From Echinostoma caproni (Eukaryota; Platyhelminthes; Trematoda; Plagiorchiida; Echinostomatidae), in the NCBI GenBank assembly GCA_900618425.1, contig UZAN01039818.1, positions 1,304-51,127 on the forward strand: DNA of 49,824 bases. The letters run 5' to 3'. Made by a program: the position numbers and the translations under genes. Every line of letters begins with the position of its first letter. Within the stretch, counting starts at the first letter, position 1. The notes beneath the pieces were generated by a model. The model was not told the DNA's origin, made no database searches, and saw only the letters and a program-made list of their open reading frames with translations. This document shows, one piece after another, positions 1 through 12,700 of the stretch.

Positions 1-659
1 AAATTTCTACAGAGTGGAGCTGAACAAAATCGGTTTAGAGGCCTCTCAATGGAACCGTATATCATGATTGGTGGTTAAAATAGATAAAAGGGGTCGAATT
101 GAATGACGGTCAGGGCTACGACAAGTGTTACGGCCGAGTCGGTGAGTAAAATTGGAGCTCATTTCAAAGTTCCAAAAAGTAGCATCCCTTGAAGAAAACC
201 GATTCACGAGTCGTTCGAAAGTGATCAGGAAATTCATTATACGTTATTGTGAAAGGCTAAGAAAAAAGTAGTGTATTTTCAAACATACGGATTGTTTAAC
301 TATAGAATGTGTACGGGTTCTACAGTTTTAAAAGTGCAAAACAAGTGCAACATCCTCTAAGAATTCGAGGCCTAAAATGAAACTGCACCTCTCCGAACTA
401 TGTAGGGAAATTTAATATCGAAATGATTTCCTTCCGAGATGAAAATAAAACGAATTTTAAAATCACAGTCTGGCCAACAACAGAAACTACAACGCTCCCA
501 CAAAGAACGGAATGGCATGATTTCTGTTCGTTCCGATTTTCATTTCGGGATTCACAACTTGAAATGACATTCCTCGCTTCGAACGTGAAATTGTTACATT
601 TACTACATTCCTGCGACAACCCGCGAAATATTTCACGATTCTCATTCCCCTTTTTCTAG
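1..659 (+). other. Intron upstream of the first visible exon (5' cut off)
   Basis: AT-rich sequence ending in a good polypyrimidine tract and tag acceptor at 657-659. The intron must be phase 1, because exon 1 starts with two bases of a split codon. No upstream kinesin exon, repeat or RNA gene is recognisable here. Short ORFs on both strands overlap one another and have no recognisable content. Confidence 0.7.
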
Positions 660-745
660 GTGAATGTGCCTGGGCAGAGCGGGAGTATGAATTGGCTCAT
701 TGGGCATTCGAGAAATGGCGCAATCATCAGTTCACTTCATTGCGA
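660..745 (+). CDS. unc-104: unc-104/KIF1 exon 1 of window (KIF1B-type region)
   Basis: The exon follows a pyrimidine-rich acceptor ending in tttttctag at 659 and ends at the donor gtgag at 746. Its first two bases complete a codon split by the upstream intron. The remaining 28 codons include WAEREYELAHWAFEKW and QFTSLR, the hallmark of the KIF1B-type region (Pfam 'Kinesin protein 1B') that follows the FHA domain and precedes the stalk. It ends in phase 0, so the previous intron is phase 1 and the next is phase 0. Almost no other ORF overlaps it, and it is far too short for ORF-length detection. Confidence 0.9.
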
Positions 746-3700
746 GTGAGTTTGAGTGGTGCTCCTTCGTTAGGAGCAATAAACCAATGGATGAATCTGC
801 TAGATACATTAGAATGGATAAAACGGGACATGTTGTTTGATATGGTTGAATAAATTGGAGTCGTGTTTATGACGTGTATGATGTTTCTTTCCGCGTTAGT
901 TGAGGTTAAGTGGCAGTCTACTCTGTGTAACAAATATAATCAGATATTAAAAAGATTTTTCATTCTTCGGAAGCGAAAACACAGAAATTTATTTTGAACA
1001 AAAAATTAATCAGCATTACGCTTCTCCGTAACTCGTAGATACTCGTCGAGTTTTAAGTTCTGCTGAGCTCTGAATGGGACTACTTGGGAAATTCGATCGC
1101 CTATTGCTTGACGTAAATAATACACATCGCAGTAACCAATGGTTACAGTATTGGGACGTTTTGGACCTCCTCCTGTATAATATTGGTCGTTGGGGGCTGT
1201 TAAACCAGCCACTTACAAAGCTTGTCTAATGATGTGTTACATGTTGCACAAGTCGCTATGCTGGAATTGGAGCTACATTGGCTAGCGTATATCTTCCTGA
1301 TAGACACTGTAATTTTAGGTCTCTGCTTCGACTAAGTACACGGACAGCGACAGTCATTTTTGCTTGTTTCCAGTTTCCTACATGAGGTAGATAGCGAGAA
1401 AATGCCTTAGAGAAGTGTAAATAGCCGTTTTACTGTAACACTATATGCTTAAGCATCACTACATTTAGCGTTCAGCTTATGCGGTCATCTGCATTGCGAC
1501 CCCAACGTTCACTCAAAGAACCAACCTTCTGCAGCGATCAACAAGTTGTGCGTGCGTATGGTAGAGGTTACCACTCACAAATCCCCAGTGCACTTGTTGA
1601 ATGATTGACAAAATTTTGTATATGCGGATAAGCTGCCTCCATGAAAAGTCAAATTTGTTTGACATACACGATCTAGTTATTCGCAGTTTTGGCTTTTCAC
1701 TGTATTTAATTCAAACGTTTGGTTCTAAGCTGTGGGGGGCGGGATGCGAAGCTATAAGGACTAATATAGCAGGCACGTTTTTCACTGTTCATTGATTATT
1801 TCTCGCCGTGCCGCAAATGCACACTTAGTTATTAACTGAAAATTGGAACCCAACTACGAGGTGACATGTTCAGGCTATAATACGTTCGCTTCATTTATAA
1901 TATAATTACTGGAAAATCGTGTATAATCAGATAACTTTCGGTTTTCTTGTTACCAAGTGGAATGGGCTCAGCGGAAACACAAGCGGTAATTGTCAGTTAG
2001 TTTGTGAAAAGCTTTCTTTTTATAATAAGAGACGTTTGTTGGGCTCCAGATTTTCGAAATGAATGAGCTCTGGCTGAGAAACACACTTCAAACAGAAAAA
2101 CACAATTCGATTTATGCAGTTCTGTGTTCTCACCATTTAGAGTGAATTGAAGGGATTGACTCAGATCTTATTCTTCTCGTCTCCAGCAATCCAAAGGCGA
2201 GGATCGGAATAGGCTCACATACAACTTGAGTTAAACAGAAAAGAAGCGAACTGTCCTTCAGTTAGGGTTAAACAGGTTGAACAATTTGCGTATATCATAG
2301 TCTTTTAACTTACTGGAGGTGTATCAATTTAGCGGTATCTGAAGTCAGATTGGTCGAAATTTATAATTCATTCACAGCGATGATTTCTACTCGCATCTGG
2401 GGAGACTAATTTGGAAGAAAAATCTATTTACTCTCATCAACCAGCGGTGTACTGAAAGTCCTGCAACAAACGGTTTTTTCCGAATAACTTTCCACCTTCG
2501 ATTTAGAATAGAGGTAGTAACAACAAATAAAGAATTGGTGTTTTATTCATTAGAGATGCTTGAATGGTTATTAGAGAAAGCAGAAATCAAATAAACAGTT
2601 GTCCAACAAATATACAAACGAGGGGAGTTGATCTGGATCTCAATTGTGGTTCAGAGCCGAAACCCGCTAAATCCGTGGACTTTGCTTCATAATCTCAGAC
2701 CACTGAGATGAGTATTCNGTCTGCTTTTTTTCAAAATTTTGAACACATACTGTTAAGGTCTTTTGCCACACAAACTGCGACTCTTTGAAGGCACCAAACA
2801 CAATTTCCCGATGTGAGCACAAAGGAATTCTCCGTCATTCTTCCGTATTTAGGTGACAATAGTATTTACCGATGATAGTTGCGGTTGTGGTAGATTTGAG
2901 CTCTGTTTTTTGCCAGTATACCTATCCGTTTCGAAGTGGGAATGGAACCCTGATGAACAATTAAGCTAAAGTGGTTGGTGTTCAATGAAATTTCCTACAT
3001 CTCAGCGGGCACTAACAGCAGGAAACGAAACCTTTTCTAAACCATGGGCGATAAAACCATAAAATTCTATCAGTTTCCTGCTTCAGTTCATTTCACTACT
3101 AACGTGACTGAATTTTCAAGCTAACAACACAGATGTCTCAAAAAGCCAGCTTCATCGCCATGCTGATGAGGGAATATCGCTGTTACGCAATTGAATGAGC
3201 GACTGTTAGAATTTGCAACATATCACACCAACCATACCCTGTTCCTGATTCACGATCCAATTGTCGGTAAACCTTTCTGTCTTTGTACTGGTTTGCATAT
3301 TAATCTCTTTGTTAAATCGCATCTGATCGAAGAGCTTTTCCGGTATGTCATATGAAAATGTCACTTTTACCTCGTTCATTCAGGACCAACTTTGGGAAAA
3401 CGCTATCTACGTAAAGGAAGCGAATGCATTGAGTGTGGAGCTTGATAAACAAGTGAGTTTTGTGCTTCCAACTGGTAGTTGAAGCGATGCCCTATGAATG
3501 ACTTTTATAAACACTCCGATAGATGCCAAGTGGCGATTCGATTATTCTTCCGATGTAGTAAACATTAGTGTGAGCTGAACAAAGTTAATTCTATCGGTCT
3601 TTTCGTTTCCATAAGGATACCGGTATCGTTGAAGTCTATTGAAAGTTTAAAATCTAAACATTGATAAACTAGTCATCAATGAGCGCCAGCCGTATGTCAG

Positions 3701-6700
3701 CCCACTGTAAAATCTAACTTGCATGTTGCTGAGCGTTGAATTTCAGGGCGCATGTTCATTTGCAAGCATTTCCAGAAACGACTGCAGTAATTGCCACTAC
3801 TTTAAAATATTATGATATATAACAGTAATGGGAGATTGGATACTACGATTACGTTCTACTTGTGACGTCCCGCGTTTGATGCTCAGCTTGGTCGATGGAT
3901 CCGTACGGCTGATGAAACCAAACCAGGTAGAAATCGATGTTCAGTGCTTTCCAGTTTTTCAGCTCACGCCTCATTTACACGAGGAGTTCATCATCAACAT
4001 TACTATAATATATGCAACGGAAATGTTTGTGATAAACGACAAGAGCACCGAGCAGCTGTTCCGTCCTGTTTGGGACTCGTCAGCAGTGCGTAATGTTTGT
4101 ATCCCTATCACGGCTGGAACCGCGAACATTTGGGTTTGGAATTCAAATCCTTACCCCTGAGCCACACGGTCGACGGTCATCGCCTTGTGCGAATGACTGA
4201 ATCAATTTTACGGTAGCAAGCTTGGATTAACCCATTCGATTGTTAAGAGGNACTAGCTACTCTTTGGTGCCCCCTAACAATAGAATGGGTTAATCCAAGC
4301 TTGCTACCGTAAAATTATTACGATATCTCTGACTTTACGTGAATCGTTTGCTGGTTTAGTAACCACAGCATAAACGAAATTGGTATGCAAAGATTCGTGA
4401 CAAACGGAACATGGTATCATTTTAGGGTTAAAATTTATTCAAAGTTCTCTTTGCATAAATTCGAGGAATGAATTCTCTGTATTCAATCTCACCGAGTGTT
4501 TATAAGGGTAGTCTAAACAACTGCACCCACCTGTGAATTCGCACAAGGCTGACGATTCACACAGACAAAAAGACACCCATGAATTTATCGCTTTCATTTA
4601 TAGTCCCCGATCGTTGTTCCCTAACGAGTCGAGACCATAACCTTGGGTCGTCAGTCACATTAGATGACGCATAGTCGGTGTATTCAATACCGATTGAACG
4701 ACATTCAACAAAACAACATAAGCATGGGAAAACTGCTGATATCTGTTTAAAGATCAATAATGAAGAATTCATTAGACGAAACATCACCACTCAGAATTGG
4801 TGTAGTGCTGCACAGCAGTTGGAAGGAAGACATGCTAATTTTGTGCAAGGACCTGGAGCAAGTATCACGTATTCATTAGGGATCAAACGGTTTGCATAAA
4901 ACCCTCATGTTTTCTCTAACTAGTATGAAAATGAAATGACTTTCGCTTTCAGGGCTATCCTAGGCAGAAGACGCACTGATGATTCCTTATCTCAATTTGT
5001 CTGTAATAAAGCAAACTGAGTAGTCGGCAGGTTTCAAAAGTTTCTTATCGATGGCCTACTTGAGGGGACTAGTCAGAACCTTTGCTGAAAGAATGAGAGG
5101 CATCGTACTCGGAGAAATGCTACCGCTAATGTAGTTCAAGCGAACGGTCAGAGTCAGAAACTCTTCTGTGGGATCATACATTTTATAAGAATATCGCACA
5201 AATTCGCCACTTATAAGTTCGTGAGAATAGGGGAAATATGACTCACAACTGCGCAACCAAGGTTAATTTTAACAAGAAATCACAGGTAAAAGGTGAAATC
5301 TCATAAAACCCTGACTGGAAACAAAGTCATGGAATGATGCACCCAATTAACATCAGCTTTCCGATTTGAGGGTGTAGTAGCTTATCAGCAAAATGTTTGC
5401 AAGTCATCATAAAAATGGGTCCATGATGAACCCTAGATCTCTGGTAACCAGATTCCAATCGTTCAGCGTACAACAAAAAAAAACGTCGAATCCGAATCCG
5501 AAACAATTAACACCAAACATATGCGGATCGGATTGGTCGATGAATGTTTGCACATGTGACAACCTGTCAGATCAGTACACCTTATCAAATGGAAGATAAC
5601 CTACCTGGGCCATACGTCAACACTGATTACAGTCACACATGGACCAAGTGATCGTGCCGAATAAACACCCACTAATTAGAGTAATGTTTGTCCACAATGA
5701 TGAATGAGTGTGATGTATCCAAGAACCCTCCATTGCATATTAGGCATATTTTGTGAAACTTCTGAAAGCCTTAACCCAATGAATAACATACTTTACTGGA
5801 CACTTTTGGCAACATTTGTAAGGAACGGGGAAAAAATCCATCAATCCACCATATTATTTCTGTCGGAGCAATGAATAGCCGGACATTATTGGGACTATAT
5901 CGTTGGATTATGTTCACTGATCTAGCATTTATACTAGATTGTTTGTTGTTTTGTTGTTGTTTTGATTGCTCCCATCCAAAAGATTAGATGCTTGCCTATC
6001 CATATCCCTAACCACGCACAATGAGATGTTTCAAGTAATCAGATGATACACGACAGGCAATCTTTTGATCGCCACTATCAAATATACTTTTGATTTTTAG
6101 ATTCGCTTCCAGTTCGCTTTGCTCACCGACACGCCATACAGTCCCCTCTCCCTCGACCTGACACAATCACGACTACAGAGTCCGTCCGCAGACAAGAACA
6201 TTTACGCGAATGATACAATGGACAATCGCAATGCAACCCTTGAGAATCGGACACCACAGCCAAAGCGACCAGGAAACGCGATTCCAGTTAGCACTATGCA
6301 TTTAAGTCGCAGAGGATTGGCACTGTTTCGGTCCAGCGAGGAATTTGCTCCATTGAGCGCATCTGTGGGCGGGGATGGCCCCATGCGCAAGCGTACCGTG
6401 GTGGCAATTGAAGTGCATGATTTGAACAGTGGAGCACGCCACTACTGGAGTTTGGAACGATTCCGGTACGCCACGCTTTAAAATAGAAAAAAACGATAGT
6501 TAGCTCGGTGTCGTCAAACGTACTGTATTCGTTTCACAGAAATGTTTAGTGCATATACGGAAAACGGGATAGCGATTTTCCAAAATGACTAAAATGGGAA
6601 TAAAACTTCATCAATATTTTACCTAAACACAACTGGTTTGAATTACAGCTCTTGACAAAAATCTTTTAAAATCAGTAATGATCTAAGGTTTAATTTGACT

Positions 6701-9700
6701 ACTCTCAGAACATCCGTACTTATTCACATAAGACGTGAANCATCTCCTGATGCGGTTGAGCACAAATTTTAAGTTTCGGTTTGCAGTCAACGAAGATAGC
6801 GAATGAAAGAAGCATCCTTCGAACAAACTAATATGAATGGACGCTAATTTGTTCATTATATTGATCGTTTGACTTTATGAATTAATTGTATTTTCAGCTT
6901 TGTCCTTCGTTTACGCTTCGAAAATGTTTTACGTACATCAAAATTTATTGGAATTTAGCATTTTCACTCGAACACATTCTAAAAAAATTGAATGGCTCGG
7001 TAGGTGTTATGTTTATCAGCCTCTGTAGACAATACCTTCTTAAGAAAAAAATCTTTAACATTTAGAATTTATAGTCAAATCATCACTTCAGAACGTGAAG
7101 ATTACCTATGGAAATCATCTATACGTGATTACCTAATATTTGACTTTGATCTCAATAAAAAATCATGCAAAAAGCGTATTCCTTAAATTTAAGTCAAATT
7201 TAAGTCATTGCTGAAAGCTCATTCCATCGGGGCATGAAGCTTAACTTGACTGTTATTTGGAAATTTACGGTTAAAGAATGTATGAATGAATGAAGTTTCA
7301 CGTCTCGTTTCTTTTATCAGTTTTATCACTTTCCCAATCTATCTACTCATGAGTAGCGTACCGCTATTCGTGGGTTTTACTTCACTTACTAATTTCATGG
7401 CACACGAGAATCATGACTGAATCTGAACGTTTTCACTATTTTTCAATATCCTGGATACCGATTTGTTCTCATGGACGCTTGTGAATGGTTCTGATAGACG
7501 TTTATCAACCCTTTCATCCCACTGAATTTCAATCATTACAATGATGCGATTTACTTTATTCACATGACAATACACTAGAGAACTTTCGTCATACTAGTGG
7601 ACTGAACGTAACCTCCGCGTTAGCTGATTGAATCCGTGAACAAAAGCAACCACAAAATCCTGGGGCCCAAAGGATATACACTGAGATTTAGCAACCGCGA
7701 CACCAGAATCATGTTTATTTCTAGTGAATAGCTGAATTTGGTATTTCCCTCATTTCTCTACTTTCATTGAATCCTAACCCGACAAGTGTAAGGTGGTCAG
7801 TAACCGTTTCCGTTTTTGTGTTGGATACTTCTATCCAGGTATCAATATAATTAGATTACGTTTAAGCATATTTATTGGATGCTGATCTTGGATTTATCGA
7901 TGGTTTGACTCAAAATCTATCAATGCTTTCATAAACATGTCTGTAACAGTCAATATAAATAACTCGTGCAAACTAACACTCATCGCGATTTTGTAAGCAA
8001 AACGTTGCTAGTGAGTGCATCGGTGCCTGTATTTTCCCTATGCACTGGTTCCTCAGTTTCACTCGGCGAGTGATTAGAATTGATTGACTGGTTTCGTCAT
8101 GCGCTTTACAATCTGACGCTTCGACGTTCGGATTATGTGATAAGAATGCTAACGTACAGATGGGATATGCAGGACAAAATGTGTCACGGAATGCGAGCGT
8201 AATCGTGCAGTCCTGTGCAAAAATAGATGATAGTGCATGGAGAGAAAAGATTAGACGTTCGATTTTTCCGGACTGGTAATTTAAATCAGCCTACTGAATA
8301 CACTGTTCACACAGCATTAAACTTCGATCTCATCCAAATGTGCCAGAATTAATCATGTTGCGTTCAGAATCGTGTTTCCCCCTTCCACCGGTAGGCTGTA
8401 TGCGTGGACGCCAGCGGTTCGGTTTCTGGTCGTTTCTTGCCGAGTATCTAGCCCAGACCTAAGGGATCGAGCATAAAAAAATTATTTTTTATCATTGCGG
8501 ACCAGCTCCCACTGTCACACTTTTCACAAGGAGCATTGATCTCATTTAGAATGCGCCTCATTTTACTAAACGTTTTGGTATGGTGGATGAAGATATGATT
8601 TTTTCACGCACTGTTTGAGTTGGTGACATCAGACAAGAGATTTCTCATTTGCATAACTGTCAACACCTACGCATGATTCGATGCGCCTGCTAAAGATTCC
8701 TACTCTCAGACAGTTGAGTAACTTCTACATCAGAGAAAAGACAACGCATCAAATGAGGTAGTTTTGTCATTGTCACATAGATTATGAAATGGTGAAACAA
8801 CGATTGAGGTGATTCCAAGTATATGAAACAAAAATTAGTAAACCAGAATTTAATATGAACCCAAGTTGATAAAATTAATAGATTAAACCGACAATTTTCG
8901 TACAAAAGCGAAATATCCTTTCGATTTCGATAATACTCGACCCGCTCAGTGTGTGAAACAGCGCATCGGAACTACGCATGTAACCAAGAGGTAAAAAGCT
9001 ATGAAAATTTGTATACTGGTCAATTTATGTTTTCTCACGGTATTTCCTTCTTCATACTGATCTCTCTGGAGTTCTGGTCAAATAGACATCTCAGTACTAC
9101 GGGTGATTGTCTTCCTTGACTTCTACTGTGAAGTGCATTTCGAACCATACCAAGTTGACTGATGTGGCAAGAGAAACAATATAACAAATGTGATCAAATA
9201 TGGTATGGTCTCTATAAGTTTATTACACAGAACTATGAAGTTTTATAGAACTAGCCACTGCGAGCCACATTGAACCTTGCGAACATTTCCCGAGCTATGT
9301 TCAATGATGTTAATTAGGTTCATCTTTCTCAGGTTCGTTGTGTTTCTTTCTTCAATCCAATTTCCCCACGTGTATGCGCGCGCGCAACAGCAAGCGACTC
9401 ATACGCATGCGCCAACACTATGAAGCGCAAACTGAGTTCTCCCCGGCAGCAAAACCGGACGGGCCCAGCTGTTGCGAAGAGACCGGAGCTGCCACTGGAC
9501 CGATGGCCGAGATTTCCGGGCATGTGGATGAGGAGGCGGATATTCGAGATCCATTTCAAGAACGAGTACCTTGGTTCCGTCTCATTGGACGGTAAGTTTT
9601 ACTTGTTTGTGTTTGGGTTCAAAATATTTGTCACTATCGGGCATTATGCGAATATACTGATAAAGCTGTCAGTTTAGTGGACATAAGGAACACTGTTAGT

Positions 9701-12700
9701 CTATTAGAGGTTCCGAGAAATTCACATAGGCACGCATTTTTTATGTTTTAAACCGGGAACTTTACTAAATTTTCCATCTTAAACAATTTTTGAAGCTTTC
9801 AATGCATATACAAAGTGTAACAGTCGATACAGTTTCAGTTATTCCAATTGGGCCGATTGTGAATTAAATCAATGAATCATTTGTATATCTTTCAATTTAC
9901 CAAATAACTGAAAAGGTTATCTATATCAGCAACGCACAGTTTAAGAATCCAGGCTAATATACTGCAATGCATTCATTTAGGAAACAGAGTGGTATATGTT
10001 GGTACGGGGCTTGTGCATATCTGAAAATACTGAAGCAAAATAAGTGCCATCCCATTTGGGTTCAAAATTTCCAGCCACTTCCATCTGCGGGATTCCATTC
10101 GGTCAGAGAATATGGGTAGATGCTGTCATGTGGTTGGAATGACTATTTTATCTTCTCCATTGCACAAAAATTAAACCTGATTGATTTCACAGGACGTGGA
10201 TAGAGCTTCCAGTTTTTGCGTCTACAGGATAGATCAAAATGGACATGTCATTTGCCCAGCCAGCACGAGCGGGGATCGATAGTTAACTGATCGCGTCAAG
10301 TTTTTGTCCTACTGTGCACAGCGGGAGTGCTATCACCGCCATATGGATGGATAGCATCTAACAATATCATACCAATACCAGTTCACGCTTCATTTGCTAT
10401 TTGCACGATGAGTTCGCATTTGAAATATCGTAAAAAGTTAAAGAAGGGTAGTCAAACAGTCCCGTCTCAGGTTGGGATATGTAAAGTTTTGCGAACGTTG
10501 AAAGTGAACCAACTATATTGCAAAAGGAGTCAGAGAGGAAGTTGAAACAACTCTTTTCCATAATGAAATCGCACTGCACAATTTATATCCGCATAGCTTT
10601 TGATGTGTCCCGTTGGGTGCATCCAACAGAGTATCGATGATCCCAAAATAACTGAGGAGACTGCACTATAACTAGCCGTTTGCAGTGATGCCGTGCTTTC
10701 ACTCAGTTCAGAGAATCTAAATTTTCGATCAGTCCACATGTGAATTACAGCCCCTGTTCACGTGATTTTATTCTCCTTTCCTCCTAGACTGGGCTGTGTT
10801 GTGATGTGTGACCGGAAAGCCCATCATGCCGAATTGCATTCTAGTATGCGTATTCATTTTCGTGAAGTTCTAATAGGCGGAGATTTTTGAAGGCGAAATT
10901 TGTGCCACATCTCTACCTTTAATCCTGTGCTCCCATCAACAAACGCAATGCACCGCATCACACGATCTAAACATTCACGCGAAAACTACAAGTAAATCGC
11001 ATTTGGTTTTCCGGCACGGAACACAGTATTTTTAGACCATTGCAAGTACCATCTGTGCTTTCAGATATAAGGCCAGATATATCCAACTCATATATAAGCA
11101 AGCTGGTTTATCGTTACAGCATTCAAAAGCGATTGACCAATTCTCATATAATTAATTCTCACTCATGATTTTCTGAATACACGCATGGGAGGAACCAAGG
11201 TTTTGGTGGAGTATAGAGATTTAGATCTCATTTCTACCAGTAATACACTCCACGATGTTAGAACACCTTTTATATAGGGACACAATCTTTTCGTCACTGA
11301 ATCACACAGAAAAGCAAGTGAAACGAAACAGTGAACAAAACTGACAAATGTGAGGTGAATAGCAGAACAGTGAAATAGTCTAAGCATGGGTAATTAACCA
11401 TGGTATATATGAACACTACCAGGTGAATACTTTGAGCCACCATGTGTTATTTCGTGTTCACTGAATCGGGTTAGGAATTCCAATGTTCACTGTACCAACA
11501 ACACGCAGTCATATTCCATAGACCAATGAAAATGATTGCTTTTAAACAAAAAGCAACTCTTTGGAGTAACAGGACAATTATTCTACGTAAAAATTACAAT
11601 TGAAATTTCCTATTGCTGAAGATAGACTTAAGAAACATGAATAAGTTATTGAATGTACTACAGTTTGACGTATACTGCCGAGCATTTCAAGAAATGATCT
11701 TAACTTAGGCCGGAGTTTCCAGTCTCGTCGTTTGAATGTCGACAAAGGATAGTGGCACTTGATCATTCTTGATGAATCGCACAAATGACCACATGTGTGT
11801 AAATCTGATTTGATAAGAAATCGACATGCTTATTAATCATAAGGGACACCCTAAACGTGTCACCTGAGGTTCACTCAGTGCACTAACTTCAAACTCCTCC
11901 ATCTCCACCCTCCCCGTTCACCCCACCGTTCATAAATTAACATCCCTTTTATTTCAGTTCCTTCGTCTATTTGAGTAACTTATACTTTGGCACCGCCCTT
12001 GTTCAACGTGTCGCGATTGTGGATGAGCACAGTCGGGTTTGTGGTTTCATTCGCATTGCTGTGGAACCGGTCCTGATGACTGGCAACGGTGAAAGCGTAA
12101 AGACTGAGGAAGAGGTAGGCACGAATCCAGTGCCCGTTCGACTGCAGTTCGATAACAAGACGTATGTGGAAACGGTACGTTTTATCCTCCTCCTTCCTAA
12201 TGGGCTAACAGAGACTGGTATAAGATTGTTAATCGACACATATGAGGTATATTATTTAGACTGTTCAAGCTGCAACAAACCGGTTTATGCATGAAAGTGT
12301 TTGCTTCTTTTACTTTTTGTTTTACCTCGTTCATCTGAGCGCAAGAAATCTACAATTTGGGTTTTTCCCACCCCCGCAAACGATATCATTTTTCGCCGTT
12401 TGGTGGAGTTACGTGGTGTGAAGTCCCCAGGCCGCAGTGTTTCCAAGTTAGGCTCAGTCTCATATGTGGTAACAAACGACGCATGATAATAGTCAGATGA
12501 TTGATCGACCAATCAGCTTTGATATACAACCTTCTAACACAGTGCAGTGTTGTGTTCGCATCAGTATTCTGCGCGTTACAGCATAAACGAAATACGCCTA
12601 TAATTACAAACAAGACAAACAGAGTTCCGTGAAACAAATGCAATAACACACTCATTCCGAAGGTTTCCGGCATTCGCTTCGTATCGAAGGCATTTTACCC

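Larger units (their letters stand above)
3453..6100 (+). other. Intron 2 (2.6 kb) with SINE-like repeats and a hairpin
   Basis: Phase 0 intron. Between 3.84 and 4.32 kb it holds a plus-strand hammerhead-like core, a minus-strand copy with tRNA-like promoter boxes, and a 47-bp inverted repeat. The rest (4.33-6.10 kb) shows nothing recognisable. The ORF at 3828-4160 runs through the repeats and is not a gene. Confidence 0.8.
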
